A DNA stretch of 64,000 bases from JBCBSP01 sp039819095 (GCA_039819095.1 JBCBSP010000003.1:124001-188000), one strand, 5' to 3'; positions 8,019-16,156 are shown, counted from the first letter of the stretch. The notes: generated by a model not told the origin, from the letters alone. Numbers and translations are program-made.

Positions 8019-8036
8019 TGGGCGATAGGCCGACCC

Positions 8037-8555
8037 ATGACTGAGCCCTCCGATCTCATCGTCATCGCCGCGATTGCCGGCGCGCACGGGGTGCGCGGCG
8101 AAGCCAAGGTGAAAGCCTTCGGCGATCCGCTCGCCCTGTGCGAGTACGGCCCTCTGCTGGATCAAGACGGCGCGGTTATCGCCACGCCGGTCAGTACGCG
8201 TGCGCAGGGCGATTTTGCAGTCGTGGGCTTTGAAGAGAGCTTCACCCGCGAGCAGATTCAGTCGCTCAAGGGGACGCTGCTTCATGTCCCGCGCTCAGCC
8301 CTGCCTGAACCGGATGAAGACGAGTACTACCACGCCGACCTGATTGGGTTGCGCGCTGAGACCCCGGACGGCGTTCTGCTCGGCCGGGTCCGCGCCGTGC
8401 ATGATTTCGGCGCCGGCGATGTTCTGGAGATTGAAGGCTCTGAAGAGCCGATCCTGGCGCCGTTTACGAAGGCGACCGTTCTAGCGGTGGAGATCGAGAA
8501 GGGCAGGCTGATCCTCATACCGCCTATGCCTGCCGAGGAAGCTGACGCCCAGTGA
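8037..8555 (+). CDS. rimM: 16S rRNA processing / 30S maturation factor RimM
   Basis: Ribosome maturation factor that binds S19 and the 30S head. The 172-residue protein has the RimM N-terminal barrel (IVIAAIAGAHGVRGEAKVKAF), the YYHADLIGL linker and a C-terminal PRC-barrel (GRVRAVHDFGAGDVLEI). The frame is open from 7944 through the palindromic repeat, but ATG 8037 (MTEPSDLIVIAAIAG) matches the family start. It overlaps trmD by 4 bp (GTGA), showing translational coupling. Confidence 0.95.
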   Translation: MTEPSDLIVIAAIAGAHGVRGEAKVKAFGDPLALCEYGPLLDQDGAVIATPVSTRAQGDFAVVGFEESFTREQIQSLKGTLLHVPRSALPEPDEDEYYHADLIGLRAETPDGVLLGRVRAVHDFGAGDVLEIEGSEEPILAPFTKATVLAVEIEKGRLILIPPMPAEEADAQ

Positions 8556-9277
8556 CCAAGCCCGCCCCCTTCAGAGCCACCGTGCTGACCCTTTTCCCTG
8601 AGGCCTTTCCGGGCGCGCTTGGCGTGTCGCTGATCGGGGCTGCGCTGGAAAAGGAATTATGGGCGCTTGAGACGGTGGACATGCGGGCTTTTTCCCGTCA
8701 TAAGCACGCCTCCGTTGACGACACGCCAGCTGGCGGCGGCCCAGGAATGGTGCTGCGCCCCGATGTCGCCGCGGATGCGATCGACAGTATCGACCTTCGG
8801 GATCGGCCGTTGATCCACCTGACGCCGCGCGGCCGGCCGCTCACCCAGACGCAAGTCAGGCAATGGGCGGCGGGACCGGGCGTCGTATTGTTTTGCGGGC
8901 GCTTTGAAGGCCTGGACCAGAGGGTGGTCGAGGCGCGCGCGATGGACGAGGTGAGCGTCGGCGACGCCGTCCTCGCCGGCGGAGACATTCCGGCGCAATA
9001 CCTCATCGAGGCGTGCGTCAGACTCATCCCCGGCGTGCTCGGCAAGCTGGCCTCAACCGAGGACGAGAGTTTCGAGGGCGACCTCCTGGAATACCCCCAA
9101 TACACCCGGCCAAGGGTGTGGGAGGGCCGGGAGATACCCGACGTGCTGGTGTCAGGCGATCATGGAAAGATCGCCCGGTGGCGGCGCGAACAGGCAGAAG
9201 AAATTACGAGACGGCGCCGGCCGGATCTGTGGGCGAGACACACCCACCCGGCGGCGAACGAAGGAGAAGAGCGATGA
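8552..9277 (+). CDS. trmD: tRNA (guanine37-N1)-methyltransferase
   Basis: SPOUT-fold enzyme that methylates G37 of tRNAs reading CNN codons, using S-adenosylmethionine; it prevents +1 frameshifting. The 241-residue protein starts with GTG overlapping rimM and shows DDTPAGGGPGMVL, the knot region FCGRFEGLDQRV and SVGDAVLAGGDIPAQYL, and the C-terminal PQYTRPRVWEG. It ends overlapping the rplS ATG by 4 bp. Gene order and lengths are typical. Confidence 0.96.
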   Translation: MTKPAPFRATVLTLFPEAFPGALGVSLIGAALEKELWALETVDMRAFSRHKHASVDDTPAGGGPGMVLRPDVAADAIDSIDLRDRPLIHLTPRGRPLTQTQVRQWAAGPGVVLFCGRFEGLDQRVVEARAMDEVSVGDAVLAGGDIPAQYLIEACVRLIPGVLGKLASTEDESFEGDLLEYPQYTRPRVWEGREIPDVLVSGDHGKIARWRREQAEEITRRRRPDLWARHTHPAANEGEER

Positions 9278-9666
9278 ACCTCATCGAAGAGCTCGAAAAA
9301 GAAGAAGCCGCACGCGTCCTTGGTGAGAAGACGATCCCGGACTTCTCCGCCGGCGACCTGCTGACGGTCAATGTGTGGATCCGTGAAGGCGAGCGTGAGC
9401 GGATCCAGCGCTTTGAGGGTGTGTGCATCGCGCGCTCAGGCGGCGGGCTCAATGAGAGCTTCACAGTCCGCAAGATTTCCTTCGGCGAAGGTGTGGAACG
9501 GGTCTTCCCAGTCCACTCCCCTCTGCTGGAGTCCATCGAGATCAAGCGCAAGGGCCGGGTTCGCCGCGCCAAGCTCTACTATCTGCGCGATCGCCGCGGC
9601 AAGTCCGCCCGGATCGCCGAGCGCACGACCGGTCGCGGCATGAAGAACGGCCGCAGCAAGGGCTGA
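9274..9666 (+). CDS. rplS: 50S ribosomal protein L19
   Basis: Large-subunit ribosomal protein at the 30S/50S interface. The 130-residue protein starts at ATG 9274 (MNLIEELEKEEAARV), preceded by AAGGAG at 9261-9266 inside the trmD coding end. The core VNVWIREGERERIQRFEGVCIARS and FTVRKISFGEGVERVFP, then RAKLYYLRDRRGKSARI, are diagnostic. The frame extends upstream within trmD, but that part is a shadow. It ends the operon, with a terminator 34 bp downstream. Confidence 0.96.
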   Translation: MNLIEELEKEEAARVLGEKTIPDFSAGDLLTVNVWIREGERERIQRFEGVCIARSGGGLNESFTVRKISFGEGVERVFPVHSPLLESIEIKRKGRVRRAKLYYLRDRRGKSARIAERTTGRGMKNGRSKG

Positions 9667-9699
9667 TCAATCGCTCATCAGCTGCTTGGTACAGTGATA

Positions 9700-9731
9700 A
9701 CGCCCGCTGGCTTCGTCCGGCGGGCGTTTTT
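9700..9731 (+). terminator. Rho-independent terminator after rplS
   Basis: ACGCCCGC and GCGGGCGT form an 8-bp stem around a 12-base loop (TGGCTTCGTCCG), followed directly by a run of T. It ends the rpsP-rimM-trmD-rplS transcription unit. Confidence 0.85.
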
Positions 9732-9958
9732 CGACAGGCATCCGGAATTCAGAAGAAACCCTATTCGGTGACAGGATTTTAATCGCCCGGACGCGTTGGA
9801 GTAACGCGCCGCGTGTTGCACTCGGCCCCGCATCAGGGCGACGGGCTGCATCGCGAGAAGGCGCTGAGCCAGAACAAAAACCCGACAGCTCTCGCCAATC
9901 TGATGCTCGCCTGCCGGAGCCCCGGCAGGTCTCGAGATGACGATTGGGAGACACCACA

Positions 9959-10102
9959 ATGACGGTTCGTCGATTCATCGCCTGCCTGGCGGTATGCTTT
10001 TCCGCCCTCGCCGCCACCGCCTGTGCAAGCGTTCCGCGCGACGCGAACGAGACTGAACGCGCCAGCGAGGAAACAGAGCGTGTGCGCAGCGGCATGTATT
10101 GA
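9959..10102 (+). CDS. Small lipoprotein (47 aa)
   Basis: A very short gene with a good ribosome-binding site (GGGAG about 9 bp before ATG). The product starts with a basic-hydrophobic signal (MTVRRFIACLAVCFSALAAT) ending in ACAS, which fits a lipobox with the lipidated Cys at residue 22. The remaining 25 residues are polar and charged (NETERASEETERVRSG). Size and layout resemble small envelope lipoproteins of the entericidin kind, but the characteristic entericidin motif is absent, so I do not assign that family. A longer open frame on the opposite strand looks like a shadow. Confidence 0.6.
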   Translation: MTVRRFIACLAVCFSALAATACASVPRDANETERASEETERVRSGMY

Positions 10103-10203
10103 GCATTGAAGTCGCCCGGCCGGCGCGCTGCTCCGGCTGGGCGGCTTTAGTTGCGATGTGTTGCGGCTAAAGTGTGCGGCCCAGTGGCAGCCAAGGGTCG
10201 CCT

Positions 10204-10926
10204 ATGACCGCCAACATCCTCATCCTGACCGGCGCCGGCATCAGCGCTGAATCCGGACTGGGAACGTTTCGTGATGCGGGCGGACTTTGGGAAAAGTTCG
10301 ACTGGCGCAAGCTCGCCACGCCCGAAGCCTTCGCCGAAGACACCCAATTGGTGCACGCTTTCTACAATGCTCGTCGCCAGGCCATGGCGGATGCGTCGCC
10401 GAACGCCGCGCATTACGCCCTGGCAGAGGCCGAGACGCTGTGGCGCGGTCACGGCCAGGGCGACTTCCTGCTGGTCACCCAGAATATCGACGATCTGCAC
10501 GAGAAGGCCGGCTCCGAGCGCCTGATCCACATGCATGGCGAATTGCTCAAAAGCCGATGCGCGGCCTGCGGGGCGCTGGCCCGGCACGCTGACGATCTTA
10601 GCGTCGAGCACGCGTGCCAGAGCTGTAATGCAGCCGCAGCGATGCGCCCGCATGTGGTCTGGTTCGGCGAGATGCCGCTGGAGCTGGATCGCGTCTATGC
10701 CGCGCTTGAGGTCTGCGATCTGTTCGTAGCCATCGGCACGTCAGGAACCGTCTACCCGGCGGCGGGTTTCGTTGAGGAAGCGCGCCGGGTTGGCGCATGG
10801 ACGGTCGAGCTCAGTCTGGAGCCCGGCGCGGTCAGCGCGCTGTTCGACGAACGCGTCTACGGCCCGGCCACTGAAATCGTTCCAAACTGGGCGGAGCAGG
10901 CAAAGCAGCGCTTTGCTGCGGACTGA
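10204..10926 (+). CDS. cobB: NAD-dependent protein deacylase (sirtuin, SIRT5/CobB class)
   Basis: A 240-residue Sir2 protein that removes acyl groups from lysines using NAD+. Visible features are the NAD-binding GAGISAESGLGTFRD (10-24), TQNIDDLHEKAG (92-103), catalytic His111 in HMHGE, and a zinc site with Cys119, Cys122, Cys138 and Cys141. Tyr54 and Arg57 (FYNARRQ) match the Y-x2-R pair that in SIRT5 and E. coli CobB binds succinyl or malonyl groups, so desuccinylation is a likely activity. ATG 10204 is chosen over the open frame from 10174 because residues 1-10 then match the family start. Confidence 0.92.
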   Translation: MTANILILTGAGISAESGLGTFRDAGGLWEKFDWRKLATPEAFAEDTQLVHAFYNARRQAMADASPNAAHYALAEAETLWRGHGQGDFLLVTQNIDDLHEKAGSERLIHMHGELLKSRCAACGALARHADDLSVEHACQSCNAAAAMRPHVVWFGEMPLELDRVYAALEVCDLFVAIGTSGTVYPAAGFVEEARRVGAWTVELSLEPGAVSALFDERVYGPATEIVPNWAEQAKQRFAAD

Positions 10927-10988
10927 TCAGCGCTTGTATGGGCGTCTTCGATCAGAGCAGGCGCATCTCATCTGACGGGGTGAACGCT

Positions 10989-11468
10989 ATGGCCGACACG
11001 CGAAAAGCGCAGACCTGCCTCTGGTTCAAACAGGACGCAGAGGAGGCCGCCGCCTTCTATGTCTCTTTGCTGCCTGAAAGCCGGATCGACAGTTTTTATC
11101 AGCTTGATCCGGGCCTCCCGCCTCATCTGGTGGAGTTCACACTCGCCGGAACACCCTATTTGGCGCTGAATGGCGGACCCGACCATGCGTTGAGCCCAGC
11201 AATCTCAATTGCGGTGCGCACATCAGATCAGGCCGAAACGGACCGGCTCTGGCATGCGCTCATCGCTGAGGGCGGCGAGCCGGGCCAATGCGGATGGCTG
11301 GTCGACCGATGGGGCGTGTCATGGCAGATCACGCCGCAGCGCCTGATTGACCTTGTCTACAACGATGACCGTGAAGGCTCGGACCGGGTGCGCGCGGCCA
11401 TGGCCGATATGGGCAAGATTGAGATCGCCGACATTGAAGCCCTGTTTGCAGGTCGCAAGGCGCGCTGA
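10989..11468 (+). CDS. VOC-family protein (PhnB / 3-demethylubiquinone-like)
   Basis: A 159-residue glyoxalase/VOC-fold protein of the PhnB subgroup. It starts QTCLWFKQDAEEAAAFYVSLLPES and contains DWGVSWQITP-like sequence (DRWGVSWQITPQRL) near residue 112, both typical of the family often misnamed 3-demethylubiquinone-9 3-methyltransferase. The C-terminal VRAAMADMGKIEIADIEALFAG is also typical. Metal ligands are not obvious, and many members lack known activity. ATG 10989 is chosen over 10938 because MADTRKAQTCLWF is the family start. Confidence 0.85.
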   Translation: MADTRKAQTCLWFKQDAEEAAAFYVSLLPESRIDSFYQLDPGLPPHLVEFTLAGTPYLALNGGPDHALSPAISIAVRTSDQAETDRLWHALIAEGGEPGQCGWLVDRWGVSWQITPQRLIDLVYNDDREGSDRVRAAMADMGKIEIADIEALFAGRKAR

Positions 11469-11539
11469 ACACCGCTTTCATGGCGGTTCGCCGACACCAG
11501 AGGAATGATCAGGCTCAGACTTGCGATGACGCTGAACAG

Positions 11540-12805
11540 CTAAAGCGACAGGCTTTCCCCGCGCAGAAGCGCGGGAAGATCGCCGGTTTCACCGCCCGCC
11601 TGGCGCATGAAGAAAGCGCGTGCAGGCGGAATCCTGTCAACGAGGCCTAGTCCGAAACCGCGCAGCGCGCGCACCGGACCGACGTCGTTGGAGAACAGGG
11701 TATTGAAAACATCCGTCCCCGCCGAGAGCAGGGCGGAGTCCAGCTTGCGCCAACGCTCATAGGGTTGCAGCGAAGCAGAAGCGCCCGGGTCGAGCCCGCA
11801 TCGTTTCGCTGCAACAACCGCTTCAGCCAGCGCGGCGGAATCACGTACGCCGAGATTAAAGCCCTGCCCCGCTATGGGGTGGATGGCGCGCGCCGCATCG
11901 CCAACCAAGGCGAGGCGCTCGTCGATGAAACGCTCGGCGATCTTCAGTCCAAGCGGGTAGGCGAAGCGAGGCCCGACCGGTTTCACCGCGCCCAGAAAAT
12001 CACCGAAACGCGCGTCCAGCGCCTCCTGAAAGCCAGCCTCATCCATGGCGAGCAGGGCATCAGCTGCGGCCGTGCGTTCCGTCCAGACCAGGCTCGAGCG
12101 GCGGCCCGGCAAGGGGAGGATGGCGAAGGGTCCCGCCGGCATGAAGAATTCGTAGGCAACGCCCTCATGAGAACGTTCGTGCTCTACGGTCAGCACGAGA
12201 CCTTTCTGACCGTATTCACGGCCCTGAGTTCGAATGCCGGCCTGTTCGCGAAGGCGTGAAAACTTGCCGTCACAGGCCACGATCAAGCTGCCCTTCAGGT
12301 AGCCGCCATCTTCCAGCAGGAGGCGCGCTCCGCCCGGCTCGACCTGCATGCCGCTGGCGCGGCGCGGTGCAAAGACCGGCAAGCCTGCATCTTCGGCGGC
12401 CTTGGCGAGCGCAATCCGGGTGTGCCGATTCTCCGCCATCCAGCCCAGAGGCTCGTCCTCATCGCCGGGATGAATCTCACGGCGGTCGAAATGAAGCTGG
12501 GACGAACCGGGCCCGCCATGCTTCATCCCGTCATAAGGCCGGCCATCGACCACGAGAATGTCTTCGATCCGCTGGACATGACCGTCCATATGCCGAGCCG
12601 CGCCGACCGCCTCCAGCATCCGCCAGGAGGTGTAGGCCAAGGCGCTGGCGCGCCCGTCAAACGTCGGGGCGGTGCGCGCATCCATCGGCAGCGCGTCCAC
12701 GACAGCGACAGTGACGCCAGCCTTGTGCAGAGCCAGGGCGAGCGTCAGACCCGCCAGACCGCCGCCGGCGACAACGACATCGCCTGAGAAGAGCGCATTT
12801 GTCAT
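11540..12805 (-). CDS. FAD-dependent UbiH/UbiF-family hydroxylase
   Basis: A 421-residue flavoprotein monooxygenase of the UbiH/UbiF/VisC/COQ6 family that hydroxylates the ubiquinone ring. It has the N-terminal FAD motif VVAGGGLAGLTLALALHKAG and the second FAD motif LVGDAARAIHPIAGQGFNLGVRD with DG in the ACDGKFSRLR motif. Which ring position it attacks cannot be told; other ubi genes are absent here. It lies 60 bp downstream of the ChrR-like gene on the same strand, so it may belong to the same stress-induced operon. Quinone synthesis or repair under oxidative stress would fit, but that link is inference. Confidence 0.9.
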   Translation of the reverse strand: MTNALFSGDVVVAGGGLAGLTLALALHKAGVTVAVVDALPMDARTAPTFDGRASALAYTSWRMLEAVGAARHMDGHVQRIEDILVVDGRPYDGMKHGGPGSSQLHFDRREIHPGDEDEPLGWMAENRHTRIALAKAAEDAGLPVFAPRRASGMQVEPGGARLLLEDGGYLKGSLIVACDGKFSRLREQAGIRTQGREYGQKGLVLTVEHERSHEGVAYEFFMPAGPFAILPLPGRRSSLVWTERTAAADALLAMDEAGFQEALDARFGDFLGAVKPVGPRFAYPLGLKIAERFIDERLALVGDAARAIHPIAGQGFNLGVRDSAALAEAVVAAKRCGLDPGASASLQPYERWRKLDSALLSAGTDVFNTLFSNDVGPVRALRGFGLGLVDRIPPARAFFMRQAGGETGDLPALLRGESLSL

Positions 12806-12865
12806 GGTGGGTAAGATGGACCGGCTTGAAGTTCTGGGAAAGCCGACGCGGCGCCGCAGCCGGAA

Positions 12866-13570
12866 TCAGCTCGCGCCGCCGAGCGCACGCTGCACCCAGC
12901 CCAGCGGACCGGTGAAGGCCAGCGGCCCGTCGGTCACGGCGAGCGCGATGCACACGCCGCCTTGTTCCGCGACCGGGCGGTGCTCCACGGCCGGATCGGC
13001 AACACACAGATCGCCCGCGTCATAACGCTCGCGCCCGTCATGGAAGGCCCCGCACAGAACAAGTGTGAATTCGCGGCCCTCATGCCCGTGACGCGGAACG
13101 CCCCGACCCGGTTCCAGCCGGATCAACTCCGCCTTGGCGGCCCCGTCGCGCATCAGCTCCATCGTGCGCACGCCCGGACCGGCGAAACTCCACGATCCGC
13201 GCTCCAGCGCTGCATCGCGGATCGCGGCGGGCAGGTTCAGCAATTCCTCGATCGCCGACCCGGCCGCCGTCGCGGCCTCGCGCGAGGACCGGTCCGCCCG
13301 AACGCCGGAGGCGTCGACCGCGCCAGCTTCGCCCAGACCAGCTTCTTCAGTGTCGATGATGGCGAAGACCTGCGCCAGAGCGTCGTCGCGCAGCGGGGCC
13401 GGCGCGGTGGTTTCCAGAAGAAGACCGGCAACCTGATCGGCTTCGGCGCGCTCAATTTCCACGGCCGGGCAGACTTCCGCCTGGGCGTCGACCAAAAGCC
13501 GCATTGGTCCGGAGAGGGCTCCGGCCGCGTAGGCGGCGAAAATTTCTTCACCCAAAGGATGATTGGTCAT
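12866..13570 (-). CDS. ChrR-like cupin anti-sigma factor
   Basis: A 234-residue anti-sigma factor of the ChrR family, paired with the upstream ECF sigma gene. The N-terminal anti-sigma domain (TNHPLGEEIFAAYAAGALS) is followed by a C-terminal cupin (RHGHEGREFTLVL ... VEHRP) with the H-x-H-x3-E and downstream His that bind zinc in the family. In Rhodobacter ChrR the N-terminal zinc site uses one His plus an H-x3-C-x2-C; here the latter reads Q30, C34, V37, so two of four ligands are missing. The Ala-rich linker (about residues 60-110) is longer than usual. Release of the sigma factor upon singlet-oxygen stress is the known family role. Confidence 0.85.
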   Translation of the reverse strand: MTNHPLGEEIFAAYAAGALSGPMRLLVDAQAEVCPAVEIERAEADQVAGLLLETTAPAPLRDDALAQVFAIIDTEEAGLGEAGAVDASGVRADRSSREAATAAGSAIEELLNLPAAIRDAALERGSWSFAGPGVRTMELMRDGAAKAELIRLEPGRGVPRHGHEGREFTLVLCGAFHDGRERYDAGDLCVADPAVEHRPVAEQGGVCIALAVTDGPLAFTGPLGWVQRALGGAS

Positions 13571-13671
13571 GGCGTCAGTCTTCGTCAGTCCACAGGAGCT
13601 GGCAATATGGCCCGATGACAGGCTGTATCAAGCCGAAGCGCAGTGAAAAAGCCATTAAACGCCTCGCTCTG

Positions 13672-14256
13672 TCATAAATCGTCACGGTCGAGCGATTTGC
13701 GCAGCTTGTCGAAAGCCAGCCTGAGCCGAGACTTCACCGTGCCCAGGGGCGCGCCGAGGCGGTCGGCGATATCGCGATGGGACAGACCCTCAAAAAAGGC
13801 GAGCCGCAACAGCGCAAGCTGCTCTTCAGGCAGGTCCTTCATCGCTTCACGCACGCGCTCCTCGCGACCGGCGGCATGGGCCTGCTCATCCGGCGCGGGT
13901 AGCTCAGGCGGCTGTAGCGAGGGGTCGCCGGCATCCAGCGTGGGGCGCGCAGCCCGGCGAGCGGCGTCAATGCGCCGATTGCGGGCGATGCGAAAAATCC
14001 AGGTGGAGGCCGAAGCCTGACCGCGATCAAACTGATGCGCCTTGCGCCAAACCGTGAGCATCACCTCCTGGGCGATCTCTTCGGCCTGGGCGTCATTCGC
14101 CTTTAGCCGCAGAAGATAAGCCTTCACGCGGGGCGCATAGAAGCTGAACAGGCTGGCGAAGGCGGCGCGATCCTGACGCGCCGTCGCCTCGACCCAGCCG
14201 TCGAGATCTTCGCGACCGGGCTGAACCGGCTCAGCGTATGAAGCGTCAGGCGACAC
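13672..14256 (-). CDS. ECF RNA polymerase sigma factor (RpoE/ECF11-like)
   Basis: A 194-residue extracytoplasmic-function sigma factor with GTG start. Region 2 (FASLFSFYAPRVKAYLLRLKANDAQAEEIAQEVMLTVWRK is the core; the DNA-melting part continues STWIFRIARNRRID) and region 4 (DLPEEQLALLRLAFFEGLSHRDIADRL, then TVKSRLRLAFDKLRKSL) are clear. The 101-bp gap to the ChrR-like gene and the shared strand make this a sigma/anti-sigma operon of the ECF11 type, known in Rhodobacter and Caulobacter to answer singlet oxygen or organic peroxide. A TGATCC hexamer at 14312-14317 (minus strand) resembles its -35 element, but no matching -10 was found. Confidence 0.93.
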   Translation of the reverse strand: MSPDASYAEPVQPGREDLDGWVEATARQDRAAFASLFSFYAPRVKAYLLRLKANDAQAEEIAQEVMLTVWRKAHQFDRGQASASTWIFRIARNRRIDAARRAARPTLDAGDPSLQPPELPAPDEQAHAAGREERVREAMKDLPEEQLALLRLAFFEGLSHRDIADRLGAPLGTVKSRLRLAFDKLRKSLDRDDL

Positions 14257-14456
14257 GAATAACCCTAGTCCTACTCAGGTCTCTGACGTCAAAGACCAAG
14301 TTTCCGCCGGCGGATCAAGACGGCTTTCGCACTGAACCCTGGTCGAACGGACAGGCGCAGCATGGCCTTGAATCCGCCCGGTTGATCTCGTGTAAACCTC
14401 TCACAGGCTATCCGCCAGCGGGAGGCGTCGCAGCGCCGCATAGGACAGGATGACAC

Positions 14457-14984
14457 ATGACGCATTTCTTCCACGCCCTTCTTATCACAGGTTTCACCGC
14501 TTTCGCTGCGGTCACAAGCCCAGCCCAGGCACGCCAGACAGCGGAGGAGCCCCGCTTTGAAGGCGAGCATCGCGACTGGCGCGTCTTCGTTCGCGGCGAG
14601 GCGGCGGACCGGGTCTGCTACGCTGTCAGCCGGCCCACCGATTCCCGCCCCGGCAGCGTGGACCATGGCGAGGTGTATTTTCTGGTGTCCAGCTGGGCCT
14701 CAGGTGCAGCGAGCGAACAGCCCAGCTTTCTCGCCGGCTATGCGCTGCGCCCGGAAAGCCCGCCCGAAGCGCGCGTCGGCTCCAGCCGCTATGCGATGTA
14801 TGTGTCCGGCCAGGAGGGCTTCATCGAGGCGCTCTCCGACGAGGCCCGGCTTGTGCGCTCCATGCGTCGGGGCTCAACCATGCGGGTGGAAGCCACCTCC
14901 CAGCGCGGCACCGCAACCGCCTACACCTTCTCACTGCTCGGCGTGACCGCGGCGTTGAACCAGGCGGCTTCGCTGTGTGACTGA
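14457..14984 (+). CDS. IalB-family (invasion-associated locus B) periplasmic protein
   Basis: A 175-residue secreted protein with signal peptide (about 1-25, ending SPAQA). The mature part has the IalB-family hallmarks: DWRVFVRGEAADRVCYAVS near residues 40-60, and the C-terminal MRRGSTMRVEATSQRGTATAYTFSLLG with a final Cys that likely pairs with the first. Family members are common in free-living alphaproteobacteria, so the Bartonella invasion name should not be taken literally. An AGGA ribosome-binding site lies 6 bp before ATG 14457. It is divergent from the sigma factor. Confidence 0.85.
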   Translation: MTHFFHALLITGFTAFAAVTSPAQARQTAEEPRFEGEHRDWRVFVRGEAADRVCYAVSRPTDSRPGSVDHGEVYFLVSSWASGAASEQPSFLAGYALRPESPPEARVGSSRYAMYVSGQEGFIEALSDEARLVRSMRRGSTMRVEATSQRGTATAYTFSLLGVTAALNQAASLCD

Positions 14985-15329
14985 GCTTGAGCTGAGATGA
15001 GTTCGGTTTTCCTGAGTCTCAATCCCGTCCTGGCTTTCGCGCCTCCCCCTGATCAGGTCCGGAGTGCGGGCGCGCATTCAAGCTTTGCGAACCCGGAAGG
15101 ATTCGGTTGTCCAGGCCCTGCTTCGCGGCCGCCCACTGGCCTCCCTTATAAGGCTTGTAATCCTGAGATCTTTGCGCATGGCGGGTTCACCGCTGTGGGG
15201 GTGCGGACCTGCGGTCCGATCCGAGGCGGGTCTTCTCAGTCGCGCGTTTCCTTTTACGCCGCGCCGCGCTAGGTACGCGGCGAAGGATGACAAGCCGCAT
15301 GGGTATGCGGCGCGAAGCAGGAGGTTTCC
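14985..15329. other. Intergenic region without recognised gene
   Basis: I see no credible gene here. Open frames are short and lack ribosome-binding sites. The right part (about 15262-15286) holds a GC hairpin (CCGCG / CGCGG with loop CTAGGTA) in the likely leader of the following SDR gene, whose AGGAGG site lies at the right edge. A TTATAAGG stretch near 15146 could be a promoter -10. Confidence 0.35.
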
Positions 15330-16103
15330 ATGCAGTTTGAAGGCAACGCAGCCATCGTGACCGGCGGCGCATCGGGTCTGGGCGAAGGAACCGCGCGCCG
15401 GCTCGCCGCCGAGGGCGCCAAAGTGGCGATTTTCGATCTCAATGAAGAGCGCGGCGAAACGGTCGCCAGCGAGATCGGCGGGCTTTTCGCCAAGGTGAAT
15501 GTCGCTGACGCGCAGAATGTGAAAGCCGGCTTTGAGGCCGCGCGCGCCGCGCACGGCCAGGAACGCATCCTGGTGAACTGCGCCGGGATCGGCTGGGCGG
15601 AGAAGACCGCGCGCCGCTCCTCCTCCGGCGATATCGTCATGCACCAGCTGGACAAGTTCGCCCTTGTGGTGAACGTGAACCTGATCGGCTCGTTCAACTG
15701 CGCCGCCATCGCGGCCGCCGGCATGCTGGAGCTGGATCCGGGCGCTTCGGGCCGCGGGGTGATCATTCACACCGCCTCGGTCGCCGCTCAGGACGGCCAG
15801 ATCGGCCAGGTCGCCTATTCCGCTTCCAAGGGCGGCATTTACGGCATGACGCTTCCCATGGCGCGCGATCTCGCGCGTGAGGGCGTGCGCGTGAACACCA
15901 TCCTGCCGGGCTTCTTTGAAACCCCGATCTACGAGCAGATGCCGCCGGAGGTGAAAGTGGCGCTCGCCAGCCATCTGCAATTCCCGCAGCGCTTCGGCAC
16001 GCCGGAAGAATACGCCGACCTCGTCGCCTTCATGGTCTCGAACGACTACATCAACGCCGAATGCGTCCGCCTGGACGCCGGCGCGCGCATGCCGCCGAAA
16101 TAG
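15330..16103 (+). CDS. SDR-family dehydrogenase, 3-hydroxyacyl-CoA dehydrogenase type 2-like
   Basis: A 257-residue short-chain dehydrogenase. It has the NAD-binding TGGASGLGEG (11-20), a following Asp (AIFDLN) that favours NAD over NADP, NCAGIG, and the catalytic Ser-Tyr-Lys set (TASVAAQ, then YSASKGG). The overall pattern, including MLELDPGASGRGVIIHTASVA and the C-terminal ARMPPK, matches the 17-beta-HSD10/3-hydroxyacyl-CoA dehydrogenase group used in fatty acid and branched-chain catabolism. A strong AGGAGG precedes the ATG, and a terminator follows 24 bp after the stop, so it is a single-gene unit. Confidence 0.88.
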   Translation: MQFEGNAAIVTGGASGLGEGTARRLAAEGAKVAIFDLNEERGETVASEIGGLFAKVNVADAQNVKAGFEAARAAHGQERILVNCAGIGWAEKTARRSSSGDIVMHQLDKFALVVNVNLIGSFNCAAIAAAGMLELDPGASGRGVIIHTASVAAQDGQIGQVAYSASKGGIYGMTLPMARDLAREGVRVNTILPGFFETPIYEQMPPEVKVALASHLQFPQRFGTPEEYADLVAFMVSNDYINAECVRLDAGARMPPK

Positions 16104-16127
16104 GGGCGGCGAGCATCCATCAAGCTC

Positions 16128-16156
16128 AGCCCCCGGATCAAACGGTCCGGGGGTTT
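16128..16156 (+). terminator. Rho-independent terminator after SDR gene
   Basis: CCCCCGGA pairs perfectly with TCCGGGGG across an 8-base loop, followed by TTTTT. It separates the SDR gene from the BI-1 family gene. Confidence 0.88.

Noticed and set aside
9667..10095. A 142-codon minus-strand frame after rplS
   Set aside because: It covers the rplS terminator and the small lipoprotein gene, whose ribosome-binding site and signal peptide are better supported on the plus strand.
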